Origin: Phellopilus nigrolimitatus
Lineage: Eukaryota; Basidiomycota; Agaricomycetes; Hymenochaetales; Hymenochaetaceae
Assembly: GCA_021029095.1 (NCBI GenBank)
Contig: JAJOHG010000024.1
Location: 1 to 64,000 of the forward strand
Length of the DNA: 64,000 nucleotides
Direction: 5' to 3'
Position numbers and translations under genes: made by a program. Shown here in pieces: positions 1 through 10,136 of the stretch (positions are counted from its first letter, which is position 1; every line of letters begins with the position of its first letter). Below the pieces are notes generated by a model that was not told the origin of the DNA, made no database searches, and was given only the letters and a program-made list of their open reading frames with translations.

Positions 1-1106
1 AACGACTCCAGAACGTATTGCATGCACTTGCGCTCGATGCGTAGATTGTATACGTTTGAGACGAGCTGTCGGTGACACTCGTTCAGCTATGCAACGGAGC
101 ATCAGCAGAAACGGAAAGCTCACTCGGTCAAAAACGTGTAGAAGATAATGAGGGTCGAAAATCCGTATAGCGCACCAGCAAGCGTCGGTACAATCCAGTG
201 CGTTTCCTCTATAGATCTCAATTAGAAGTGATCGAGTAAGACAAGAATATACAAGCCCACCATGCGAACCCGAACATAGATACGGGCATGAGAAGACTGC
301 CGGAAATATGAGTCTCATAATTTTCTGGAAGGAGAGTACGACTAGTAAATATTTACCAAGCAAAAACCGCCAACTTAAGGGCCGATTCCGGGCTTTCCGG
401 AGCCTGATTGCCTGGCTGGAACCGGAATCCGAGTGAAGATCCGGACAAGAATCTTGTACGGCCAAGCCGCAAGCTGGAAGCCAATGACCATGGCAAAAAA
501 CGGGAGGCCAGTGAGCTGAAGAGCAAAGTGATGCTGAAAATATATGATAAACATTATGATAATGATCGCTTTCTAAAATTAAATGTACCTGCTCGAAGAA
601 AACAACTGGGTATGCCTCAAAGAAGCTGACGAGGAAAATCAGCAGCAGCAAGTACATAAGATTCCGAGTGTGCTACTATGCGATGCCATACGCTAAGAAG
701 GTCCAGATGGCGGCACCTTGGATAATGGGTTCTCGCAAAAACATGGCTAACAATTAGTAAGCAGAGGTTCAACTCTGCGCTCATTGCGATGTAGGCTTAC
801 CCGATGGTCGTCTAAGGTGAGACGCGAAGAACTGTTTATTGGATTCATGCTTGAGTTCGTGAGCTGCATATGCCTTGGTGTTGCCTTCGCGCCGAAGCTT
901 CTTAGACCTCCCCATGCAAGGACAGTCGGCCCGTGCGTCTCGGGCAAAAGCCACACAACGGGGAGAAGGCAGAGCACATGAAAGAAGTAAACACTAATAT
1001 CGAGGATGGGTCTCGACAATCGCAAGAAAGAGAAAGGCGAAGAGCAGCGAGAACCGAGTTTATACAACTTTCAACCGAATAGTGGGTGGTCGCACAACGC
1101 ATCCTC
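1..1106 (-). pseudogene. MFS transporter fragment, inverted partial copy of the gene at 43089-45627
   Basis: Read on the minus strand this stretch repeats the MFS transporter gene at 43-45 kb. The first 80 bases are the reverse complement of bases near 45180-45260, and the motif LLPETHGPTVLAW reads at about 905-960. Positions about 1005-1100 match the 5' leader of the other copy (about 42880-42975), while about 960 matches the exon near 44240. Roughly 1.26 kb, holding the N-terminal exons, is therefore missing at a junction near 1005. With no start region and several frame breaks it cannot make a transporter. Confidence that it is a broken copy is high; exact break points need alignment. Confidence 0.85.
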
Positions 1107-1114
1107 GAATTGGC
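1107..1114 (+). repeat. Left target-site duplication of the hAT-like element
   Basis: The octamer GAATTGGC directly precedes the left terminal repeat and recurs at 1976-1983 just after the right one. Confidence 0.88.
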
Positions 1115-1975
1115 TAGGGCTCCGCAACGTACCGTATACTGATACGTACGTATTTTTGCAAGCAGGATACTGGTACGTTCAGTATCAATACGGTCACGTA
1201 TTTTATGGTTTCGTGGGCATGTACGGTACGGTACTGATACGATACTGACCGTATACGGTGATACGTCGTATACGGGTTATGTAAACATAGAAGAAGTTTT
1301 GTTTTAAAATTTTACGAGAGTTCGTTACTTTTTGCTTTTTTCCGACATCAAAATCACACTTATTTATCAAGAATAGGATTAGCAAATGGCAGGCAGTGGG
1401 AAAAAAAAAAGGGGGGGGGGGTTGATGGCGGCACCAAAGTCCCAATTTTATTTTCCCAGTTTAGTTTGTATCTGCTCTAAGAAACATGTATAATGCAAGA
1501 AAAAAAATGGAGAAAATGGAAAATTGAGTCCTCGTCGTGTCGAACGACGAGCATGACTATCTCGGTATCGCGTGCGGCGCGGCAGCACACGTTGATGGCG
1601 ACGAAAAGTCGCGTGGATCGCCAACACGGGCAGTGCCGACGATCCACGCTGTGGTGGCACGGCCGGCGGTGATGTCAAATAGTCGGTATTTCACAAACAG
1701 CATTTATTTGAAATATTTTCTGCAGTGTGGGAGACTATAATACCTAATTAGAGGTATGCACCTCACGATCACATGTTTCTAGTTAGATAGTATGGGTGTA
1801 GGGTCACGTATCACGTATTACGAACGTATACAGACGTATTTTACGGTTTCAATACGTGTACGGTCACGTATTTACGTGACCGTATTTTAGACCCTCGGAG
1901 AGCATTACGATACTGGTACGTGACCGTACCGTACCGTACCGTATTTCGTATATACGGGTACGTTGCGGAGCCCTA
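1115..1975. mobile_element. Non-autonomous hAT-like DNA transposon, 861 bp
   Basis: Both ends carry a near-perfect terminal inverted repeat beginning TAGGGCTCCGCAACGTACC. The element is flanked by the 8-bp direct repeat GAATTGGC at 1107-1114 and 1976-1983. The paralogous copy has the same octamer once (reverse strand, 42854-42861) with no element, which is a natural empty site. An 8-bp target duplication plus short TIRs is characteristic of hAT elements. The ends are crowded with short ACGGTA/TACCGT-like motifs on both strands, which could be transposase-binding subterminal repeats. No ORF resembles a transposase, so it would depend on a source elsewhere in the genome. Confidence 0.88.
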
Positions 1976-1983
1976 GAATTGGC
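1976..1983 (+). repeat. Right target-site duplication of the hAT-like element
   Basis: Second copy of GAATTGGC. The flanking sequence continues into the duplicated F-box/MFS intergenic region. Confidence 0.88.
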
Positions 1984-2263
1984 ATCTGCGGGTTTACATG
2001 TACAGGAAAGTTGCGCAGGCAGCGAGCTGCAGCGGCGTTGTCCTGTCAGGACTGTCAAGTCCGAGCAAACCGACGGAATGATGGCCGAGGTTCTGCATCC
2101 GAGAAAGCAGCCCTGTAGAGATTTGGCGCGAAACATAAGTGAGGTTTGAGATAGAGTATGGCCAGCATGTCACACGCGCTGCAAATAGCCGGTTAGAACA
2201 CGTACAACGTGATCTTCATGCTCAACAAGCGCGAAGTTGCGCAACGCGTCGACGCGAACCTTC

Positions 2264-2299
2264 CACGTGAACCATTTCTTTTTAACCACGACAGTATAG
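2264..2299 (+). promoter_or_regulatory. Conserved block upstream of F-box copy A
   Basis: CACGTGAACCAT followed by a T-rich spacer and TTTAACCACGACAGT lies directly before the ATG. The same order and spacing precede the ATG of three other F-box family members (8277-8312, 39824-39859, 42530-42565). CACGTG is a common bHLH or Cbf1-type site. The role is inferred from conservation only; it may be promoter or 5' leader. Confidence 0.55.
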
Positions 2300-2907
2300 A
2301 TGGCCGGCTCGGACATCAGTATCGACAAAAATACTCTGTGTATAATCGAGGGAGCTCTCACTCAGATACGCGGGAGTAACGATCCCGTCAGTGCGGAAAA
2401 GCTTTGGACACTGGGAGATCAGGTAGATGTTACGAAGCTTTTTGGTCTTAGCCGATGGTCACATAATGATCCCCAGAGTCAAGAGTTTTGAACTCGTGTC
2501 AGATATTCCCGATGCTCTCGAAGTAATGATGACGTCTGTACGGATGCCAGCACTCACGAAACTATACCTCGACATCCGCGAAATCAATGATTTCTCTGTC
2601 AAAGATTGGTTAGATGTCATTTCTTTGAAGGAGTATCCTTCTGTCAAGGACCTCACCTTCGTTTACGAAGGCTATGCACGCAGTGCATTGGATCTAAGCA
2701 TATTTTTACGAAGTTTCCAACGTGGAAAGTCTCACTTTAAACACGCCGAACTTGAGACCCTGTACTGCAACTTAAGCCTTGGTCGGACAATTTGAAAAAG
2801 AGGGGACTTGGAACGAATTCAAACCCTTGAAGATAAGGAGTAAAGGTTCATTGGTGCGGGAGGAGATCGAGGAGATCGTTACGAAGGAGAAGTTGAGGTG
2901 GTTATAA
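2300..2907 (+). pseudogene. F-box/LRR-type gene copy A, internally deleted
   Basis: The ATG at 2300 opens the family's conserved first exon (MAGSDISIDKNTL...). At about 2440, where the relatives have an intron donor, the sequence jumps to a segment matching the C-terminal leucine-rich part (VKSFELVSDIPDALEVMM), in a different frame. The F-box and most central repeats are missing. After about 2790 a further frame change leads to a tail reading EEIVTKEKLRWL, then a stop at 2905-2907, matching the end of the intact gene at 38218. The start and end of an F-box gene are thus joined by a large deletion, and it cannot make a working adaptor. Confidence 0.82.
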
Positions 2908-3477
2908 ATTATAGCCGAGCAACAGATGACTCTCGCTAGAAACCTTCGCAATCCGAATAGCTCATACGATTGAGAATTCCCATCTACAACATATTCCTAA
3001 AATACGGCTATTAATCGCTTTACGAGAAACCGACCTAGGCTTGAAATGCTCTTTGACGCGTTGCCAAGTACTCTCGTACTGTACACTCATTTGCTTCCAC
3101 AGACTCCTGTAGGGATCACTGTTATATCTACCATTGGGAATAGCGGAGGCTATTTATGTCGAAAGTTTTAGAACGCAGACAAACCAAATCCCGGAGCTCT
3201 GAGAGAGACTACCACAGGGCTATGAACTATGAAAAACCCACTTTTTCTGTTGATCTGTCCGAAACGACGGGATAGAACGGCATACGGCATAAGCCCGCAT
3301 ATCCCAGCAGCCACATCCACAAGCTTCATATATCTTCGGCTTCATACACACAACAGCGGAACGTACGGGTACGATAGCGAGATAAACACGTTTGCACTTA
3401 CTCAGTACGGAAGATACAGTTGAGTGAGCTACGAATCGTCCGAAAACCCCAACGGAGTCGCAGGAGCCAAACAAGAA
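2908..3477. other. Intergenic, no recognised gene
   Basis: Lies between the ends of the F-box pseudogene and the DUF2235 gene, which converge on it. Short ORFs are present but have no family signature. I see no repeat or RNA gene. Confidence 0.5.
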
Positions 3478-5673
3478 CTAATCTACCCACTCCGGCTCGA
3501 CCGCAAAATGCAGGCGAGGCCGATAATTGAGACCTTGCGTATTCATGCGCATCTTGACAGAGCGATGGACTTTGATACCGTTTTTATCCTGGTGCGGAAG
3601 GACTCGCGCCCGGGCGAGATTGAGCCTACACAAGGAAGAGATCGTTATTAGTCAATTACGTGGTTAAACATCCCTCCGAGTATGAAGCGTACTCAATACT
3701 CTTGGTCCAGGTTCCATTGGCTTCTTGCACTTGTTCGCGCATAGGTAGGAGTTCGAGAATCCACCAAAACGGCGCGAGCTTCAGCTGGTCGTAGACCGGG
3801 CAGAGCGCGTCACGTAGCTCCTCCTCTTCTTCCCCAAGAAACTCGTATTCGCTCTCTTCACTCTCCACTCTTGCGAGTGCTTTAAGACTATCAGTGGAAG
3901 GGCTGTCTGCCTTCGTACTCGCTGCTGGCTCGCTTATTTTCTTTATCTCGTTCCTTTTTGTGGGGTTCATAGGCGTAATAGGCGGGGGAGATGGAATGGA
4001 AAGTGGCGGCGGCCGTGCGCAAACAACGGGCCAGAGCGATGCAGGGTCAATACCTGCGATATCGCGCAATTTATCCGCCTCAAACTGGATGCCGGTGTTT
4101 GTAAGAAAACATTGGCGGATCATCCAACGAAGCGTAATCCTCGCCAGGCTATGCCGTGTGTCATTTGGAACAGATCCTCCGCCAATGTCTGAAAGATCTA
4201 TCATTTAAAAAAGTCGAAATTGAAGGGCGTGTTTGTGCGTACCACAGTGACATCCTGCAAACCAGACCTCGAGAACATCAGTGGGCTTGCTGCGATCTGT
4301 GTACATTTCTTCCAGCCGCGCCCTCCGGTCAGTGTCCTCAGACACCTCCTTGCCCTTCTCGCTGCCACCGCTACCCGCTCGCTTCAGAACGTCGGCGCCA
4401 TGATGTGAGGCGTGGACGATATCTTCAAGAACTGCTTTGGAGTTATGCCGCACGTGTCTGTCCTTCCTGCTTAAAATAAAACTGTCCCGGGCAGCTTCCT
4501 CTTCTGTTGTGATTTGGTAATAATTCGCTTTGAATTTCGCACGATGTTCATCGAGAGATAACGCGTGCCGGAAAGTATTTATAGCAGTGTTGCTTTTCGT
4601 GAAAGGTAGCCTGCGTGGGATGAGGCCGACAGACGCAACTGTATCCCAGACACCAACAAATTCAATGTTGACGTCGATAGAGAAAGACTTTTTCTACCAT
4701 CAATGAAAGAATGGTTTTATGATCTTAAAATGCGGGTGAGTGTGTGTTTAAAACAAGCGGACTTACAAATAGAACACTCTGCTTCCATCCTACATGTACA
4801 TTCACAAACAAGTAAGCTCCCTGATCAAAGGTGTCAGAAATAAAAATAACAAACCTTCTTCATCATCTTTCTGAAACATTCGATACGCAAAAGGGACTTG
4901 CTGGTGATTGCTATTAGGAAGTAGCCCGACCTAGAAATAACGATTGCAGGAGTTGCTCGGGTTTTTCGACTATGTAGTACCCCTACCTTATGTACCATAC
5001 CTGCCAATGCACGCGCAGTATAGGCACCACGAGAAAACCCGAATACACAGATTTTATCTCCTTCTTTGTCTGATATCAAATAGCCAGTGAGAAATCGAGG
5101 GGAAAAAATAGAGCGGGATTCATTGAATACTCACAATTTTCCATGAGAAACTCGTAGCCCCCCATGACATGGTGATTCAAGTTGCTAGCCAACATGGTAT
5201 CCAAAGTTTTCGAGATTTTGGAGGTCAAAGGAGAAGCGATCTCAGGGATAGTGTACGTTCCTATACCGGCCTACTAATATGTCAGACAAAGAAACCGATT
5301 TTAAAAGGCGAAAATGAACCTGATAGTAAACAAGCTGCTGGTCTTTGTCTCCTTTCTTCAGCATAGAGAAAAACTGCACAACATTCGAGTTGTCCCTGTC
5401 GAATTGGTCGCCAGTCCCATCGAAACAGAGTACTAGAGAACGCGCAGAGGTGTGTGGTGGAATAACTTCGCCATGGTAAGTGGTATCAAGACTTGTCTCT
5501 GTCGCGACCCGACGCGCAGGTTGAATGGGCCTCTGGCCTTGCGTTGTGAGAGCTGAGCCTGTAGATGCTGCCGTTGTCCCGTTCCGCAACTCAGGAATTG
5601 AAGCTACGTGTGAAGAAAGTTGAGAGAAAGACAACGGAGCCTCGGTGCGCTGCTCGTCAACCTGCTTGGACAT
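3478..5673 (-). CDS. DUF2235 alpha/beta-hydrolase, about eight exons
   Basis: Starts at ATG 5671-5673. The spliced protein carries the DUF2235 hallmarks in order: [13 protein letters not shown], then [26 protein letters not shown], the nucleophile elbow [25 protein letters not shown], and [15 protein letters not shown]. Introns I can place are 5319-5271, 5136-5070, one near 4985-4935, two around 4850-4695, 4242-4189 and 3692-3626. The last exon (3625-3478) restores the usual ending [12 protein letters not shown]...PEWVD; without this splice the ORF appears to stop early at 3656. Related proteins in bacteria are type VI phospholipase effectors of the Tle1 group, but the role and substrate of the fungal family are not established. 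A proline/serine-rich loop and an acidic patch ([16 protein letters not shown]) precede the C-terminus. Confidence 0.9.
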
Positions 5674-5955
5674 GATGAGAGATAGGAATAGGAAGCTCCG
5701 ATGTCAGGAGATCGCGTCAAGCCAAAGCTCAGACTTAAAAATGTGCGCGAAGTGATAATCTGGCAGCGCCGTATCACCGCACTCCGTTCTTGAAGTAATC
5801 CGGGTCCCTGATCCATTCGTGTCTAAGAGCAATCAGTGTGTTGTTTCAAGAGGAACTCAGCAGACTTCCAAAATAGATTCTGAAACCGTTTTGACTGATA
5901 CGCCGAGCTTCGATGTTTCACTATTAGCTGTGTATGAGAAAGAGGTAGTACACTA
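5674..5955. other. Intergenic upstream of the DUF2235 gene
   Basis: Contains the presumed promoter of the minus-strand hydrolase and the left flank of the inverted-repeat element. Nothing else is recognised. Confidence 0.4.
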
Positions 5956-6449
5956 CAGGGTATCCGGAAAAGCTTGTCAGTGTGTGATTTTGTTTTCGTT
6001 TTTTGTACGGTTTTCCCAAAGAGGAATTCCTTACCCAAAGTAGCAATCCTTGCCCAAAATGGAATTCCTTACTGAATGCGGACACCGCCCTAAACGGGGA
6101 TGATCAGTGCATGTAAGGTCAGCCGTGTTGTGAGGAGGGTGGAAGCTGGCTTTATGATAATGGATATGTCTCTAAAGATATCTATACGATTCTTCGCCGG
6201 CACTGCGTGGACTGGACGTGGCAGCGTGGGACGCGCGCCGCGGAGGCAGCGGGAGCTAGCAAGTAGAATAACACGACACGACGAGCACGCACAATGTCGA
6301 CGACAGGTCGATCATAGGGCGGTGTCCGCATTCAGTAAGGAGTTCCATTTTGGGAAAGGATTGCTACTTTGGGTAAGGAATTCCTCTTTGGGAAAACCGT
6401 ACAAAAAACGAAAACAAAATCGCACTGACAAGCTTTTCCGGATACCCTG
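5956..6449. mobile_element. MITE with about 140-bp inverted repeats and TA duplication, 494 bp
   Basis: The two ends are reverse complements over about 140 bases, starting CAGGGTATCCGGAAAAGC and running to about 6095; the partner arm starts near 6317. They differ by a few substitutions and a short indel. A TA dinucleotide flanks each side (5954-5955 and 6450-6451), which fits a Tc1/mariner-type target duplication. The 220-bp centre has no convincing ORF. The arms could form a long hairpin if transcribed. Confidence 0.82.
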
Positions 6450-6795
6450 TAAGGAAGAGAAGGATGAAGGTTAAGAAATAATAGCTTTGATAAGCATCCG
6501 TTAGTCACGTCCTTTGACATTGCCTGTCTTTTATAGCGGAAAAGCTCGCATAAGGTATCTCGCATACTATTTTCTCTGTCACTAGCTTCATATGTATGTA
6601 TTGGGGCTTGTAGTTCGACGGTGGGCGTTGTCTTAACTTCAAGGAACTGGCACTAGCTTTTGGCGCACGAGCAGATTAAACGACCATCGAGTTATCGAAA
6701 TATCCGGGACCATTTTGACCATAGTCGGAAGATCACGTGCCACCTTAGATCTTGCTCACTGCCATTCAGTGTCCATCACAACGGCCACGACGACC
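6450..6795. other. Promoter-side region of the phosphatase gene
   Basis: No gene recognised. An open frame continues upstream from 6796 to 6715, but that start is a TTG, so I treat it as 5' leader. Confidence 0.4.
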
Positions 6796-8010
6796 ATGTC
6801 GGCGCCGAAAGCGCCCACCTGGCTGCAACGTGCGCTCAAGGAACGCGAATATTTCGACTACGTTCTCGGTATCCTCGATGACCGCGAAAGAAAGAGAGAA
6901 CTTGCGCGCTCCGCTACGCGTCACAATCGCAAGCCGAGTCGACAGTCGCGTCTTCTAAGCGCCGTGTTTAGCACGCCACGCACCCCCGAGAGTCACACGG
7001 AACACTATCGCGTCGAGGTCGGCTCGCGCCCCGAGAACAAGAATGAGAATCGCTATCTTGCGCTGGAGCCGTTCGACCGCACGCGCGTGATCGTCGACGA
7101 GGGCCGATACCTGAACGCGAACTGGGTGCGCGAGCTGCACGGCGGGCAGTGGTGGATTGCGACCCAGGCTCCGCTCCCCAACACCGCGCACGCCTTTTTA
7201 TCTCTCTTCATGCAGCCGGAAACACGCCCCCCTCATCACCTTGCTCCGCCGCACCCGTCCTCTCCAGGTCCGTGTCGAATCCGTACTGCTGTGCAGCTCA
7301 CGGTCGCGACTGAGGGCGGGAGGACGAAGGCGCACCCATACTTTCCGACCGAGATCGGACAGTCATACGTCGTGCCTCCACCCGAGGACAGCACACTCCC
7401 GGCGTTGAAGATCACGCTCGAGGGACAACGGACGGAGGAGTCGTCGCGCTGTGTGCAGAGCACGATCCGCCTCGTACGATGTTCGGTGCCGACTGGCGAG
7501 CCAGATACCCTGGGCTGGAACAAGGTGGATGAAATAGGCGACGCGGTGTGCTTTACGCACCTTTTGTTCACGCATTGGCCGGATTTCGGCGTGCCCGAGG
7601 GTCCGGAGGAGAAAGCGAGTCTGTTAGCTTTCACGCGTCTCGTGGTGAGCGTGAACCTCGCGCCGCCCTTCTTGTCGTCAGACACGGCGCACCATCCCGA
7701 CCCTCCTATCACCGTCAACTGTTCCGCAGGGATAGGGCGTACAGGCTCTTTCATAGCTCTCACATCGCTGCTGCGCTCACACGGCCTCCTTATACCCGAC
7801 TATCGTCAGACGAGCACCAACGAATTTCCCAGCCTTCCGCCGTCTCCGCAAGGTCCACTTCCGGACGAACTAAAGGAGGATGAGGTGGCATTGGAAGTTG
7901 ATTCGTTGCGCGAGCAACGGACATCGATGGTTCAAAGGCCAGAGCAGCAGTTGCTGATATATGAGCTGTTGGCGGCGGCTTATTATGAAGTAGAGGCTCG
8001 CGGCTCATGA
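6796..8010 (+). CDS. Protein tyrosine phosphatase-like protein, active-site His replaced by Asn
   Basis: Intronless, 404 residues. The chosen start is the first ATG in frame (MSAPKAPTW) with A at -3. It shows the order of a classical PTP domain: NRYLALEPFDRTRV (substrate loop), YLNANWV, WIATQAPLPNTAHAF, a WPDFGVPEGP loop with the acid Asp at residue 263, the P-loop NCSAGIGRTGSF with Cys 309 and Arg 315, and a Q-loop-like MVQRPEQQ. The P-loop has Asn 308 where the family consensus is His (HCX5R). Cys, Arg and the WPD Asp are kept, so it may still hydrolyse phosphotyrosine with altered kinetics, or act by binding. A proline-rich insertion sits at about residues 140-155. Substrates cannot be inferred. 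Confidence 0.88.
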   Translation: MSAPKAPTWLQRALKEREYFDYVLGILDDRERKRELARSATRHNRKPSRQSRLLSAVFSTPRTPESHTEHYRVEVGSRPENKNENRYLALEPFDRTRVIVDEGRYLNANWVRELHGGQWWIATQAPLPNTAHAFLSLFMQPETRPPHHLAPPHPSSPGPCRIRTAVQLTVATEGGRTKAHPYFPTEIGQSYVVPPPEDSTLPALKITLEGQRTEESSRCVQSTIRLVRCSVPTGEPDTLGWNKVDEIGDAVCFTHLLFTHWPDFGVPEGPEEKASLLAFTRLVVSVNLAPPFLSSDTAHHPDPPITVNCSAGIGRTGSFIALTSLLRSHGLLIPDYRQTSTNEFPSLPPSPQGPLPDELKEDEVALEVDSLREQRTSMVQRPEQQLLIYELLAAAYYEVEARGS

Positions 8011-8312
8011 GTTTTCAAGGTCTCCCTCAGATATACTGGCTTATTATTATTTTCTTGGAGATCGTAATCTCAAGTACTTAATCGATGTTGTACTCAAAGA
8101 TATATGTCGTACCTCAGATATGAATATATCGACGTGTACTTCTTCATACTACAAAAAACTTTGGTCTGATTTGACAACGTAAATCGCTCAAGTTTCATCT
8201 TTTCGGATGCCCCATTTCATCGGTAACAAACTTCGACGTTATGTAAACAATTGCGAAGCTACATAAGCCGTGCTTGCACGTGAGCCATTCCTCTTTAACC
8301 ACGACAGTTCGA
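8011..8312. other. Intergenic between phosphatase and F-box copy B
   Basis: AT-rich 3' flank of the phosphatase followed by the F-box upstream block. Nothing else seen. Confidence 0.4.
8277..8312 (+). promoter_or_regulatory. Conserved block upstream of F-box copy B
   Basis: CACGTGAGCCATTCCTCTTT then AACCACGACAGTTCGA immediately before the ATG, the same block seen at 2264-2299. Function inferred. Confidence 0.55.
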
Positions 8313-9027
8313 ATGGCCAGCTCGGACATCAGTATCGACGAAAACACCCTGTGTATAATCGAGGGAGTTCTCGCTCAGATACGCGGCAGTAATGATCCTG
8401 TCAATGCGGAAAAGCTTTGGACACTGAGGGGTCAGGTAGATATCACCAAGCTCTCGTGAGTCTTCGTCGTTGCCCGTGTTACGTTAATTTCGAACACCCC
8501 GTCTGTATGCACTGTTCAGATTTCACGACATCGATTCCCTTGATTCTGCCTTGAACAGCACAAAACAAGTCTTTCGCCAGTTGGAAGCCACCAAAGATGC
8601 ACTGTTTCTACTGGCACGCTCATGCGAGCAGAGACTGAGCGCGTTAAAGGTGGAGATGCAACCCTATTTCCTTCATTCCGGAATCCTCTCCCTTCCGGAC
8701 GATGTCCTTGCGCTCATTTTCGAGAACTCGCTCCTCGATGGAAAAGAATACGTGCGCCTGTACTTAAAGCCGCCACCCGAGCATAGCATTTCCCATGTCT
8801 GTCGACGTTTCCGATCCATCTCTCTTGGCCTGCCGAAACTTTGGTCGCGTGTAACCAGTGATATGTCGAAGAAATGGGTCGAGACTAGGTTGTGGCGGTC
8901 AAAAATCGCTAAACTTGCTGTTGAGATTGATGGACTACAGGGTGACGCGATTGCACGTTTCGCATCACAGGTGGTCCGGCATGCTCATCGATGGCAGAGC
9001 TTCAGTTTGTTGCCACCTTATTCTTGA
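8313..9027 (+). pseudogene. F-box gene copy B, truncated after the F-box
   Basis: Exon 1 runs 8313 to about 8455 (MASSDISIDENTL...). A GTGAGT donor and TTCAG acceptor then join to exon 2 at about 8520, keeping the family phase. Exon 2 encodes FHDIDSLDSALNSTK, a coiled segment (FRQLEATKDALFLLARSCEQ), an F-box (GILSLPDDVLALIFENSLL...HVCRRFRSISLGLPKLW) and the start of the repeats. Homology ends at HAHRWQSFSLLPPYS and a stop follows at 9027; relatives continue for about 300 residues. The F-box is intact, so a short protein able to bind Skp1 but lacking a substrate-binding domain is possible. More likely it is a decaying copy. Confidence 0.8.
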
Positions 9028-10136
9028 CATTTTATTACATCCTGTCTGATATCAGGGCGGAGGTTCATCGTCTGATGCAAGAGGTATTTGCGGGCGAACC
9101 GCATTTGTTCGGCGAGTCCGAGGCTACAAATGCCTCGCGAATCCGAATATTGAGAAATCCAGAGCCTGGGCCGGCGAAGACGTCGAAACTGTGGTTCGCT
9201 GTCCTAAATAGTCCATAGAGTGAATAATGAAGCCGAAGTCCATCGTCGAAACCACCAAGTGGAGTTTGGGATAAGGAAGGACTAGCCATGATGCTATCAG
9301 ATAATATTAGGCGCGAATGTGAGCATAGAGAGCACGCTGGCGGCTCCGCGGGGCCGGGATCGGGGGCCCCAGAAAGCTCCCAGTGCGCGAGGAAGTACAA
9401 CGGGTCCGTGCTGCCCGGACCCCGTGCGACTGCTCCCGACGAGTGGGAGCCCCGCAGCATGCCTAATTCCAAATCAATCGCGGTGCACAGAAGGAGTTCC
9501 ACGCCTCCATCCATCTATACTCTATAGTATTCACGAAGCCCCGCGCATGCGCACGTGCGCTCCTCGGGTGTTCCGAGCCCACCGTTTCTCTCAACTGCGC
9601 CGCCTTTGCAGATGTGGCTCATGACCCAGCGCCGCCACGCCGCGAAACGGAGCGCAAACATTGCGCCTGTGCCGAAGCGCGCTGTGTGGGAACCGTGCCT
9701 GCACACGTCGGCCTTCCCCGCCCCGCCTGCGAATCGCGAGCCTCAGGCGACCAATACAGCGGACAGCGGTAAATAGCTGAACTGTGTTTAGGCTTCTGGC
9801 GCACAACAATACACCAAGCTCTCCTCTCGTGTGGCGCGCACATTCTTAGCCCAGGACGACAGGCAATTTTAGACTCAGAGAGGGTTTCGCGCTCTATTCG
9901 CACAGCCTTCTGACGCCGCAGTTTATATGCAACGCCCCAAGTCCGCGGGACAGTCGGCTGTGAGCCACATTTACCGCACTGTTCAGTCGGCCGCTGCCGG
10001 TGCAGGCGATACGTACATGCTACACTTCTCTTCTCCCAATATGGGCCGAGCCGTGCCCCTCCATGCGTCCAAAGTACAGCTGACTATTCCATAGTGAATA
10101 AGCTAATAATGATATGAGCTATTAATGAATACGAAA
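9028..10136. other. Gene-poor stretch, origin unknown
   Basis: Several overlapping ORFs exist on both strands (the longest on minus, 9065-9514) but none shows a family motif. A plus-strand segment at about 9045-9218 (LMQEVFAGEPHLFGESE...) looks mildly coding but has no start or context. It replaces the missing half of F-box copy B, so it may be a rearrangement remnant. Confidence 0.4.

Noticed and set aside
1131..1265. Dense ACGGTA/TACCGT motifs considered as a CRISPR-like or satellite array
   Set aside because: Spacing is irregular and motifs occur on both strands; they lie at the ends of the hAT-like element and fit subterminal repeats.
3229..3423. Plus-strand ORF of 64 codons
   Set aside because: No motif, no conserved neighbour, and it lies between two converging genes.
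6715..6795. N-terminal extension of the phosphatase
   Set aside because: Begins with TTG rather than ATG; the first ATG at 6796 has a better context and matches the domain start.
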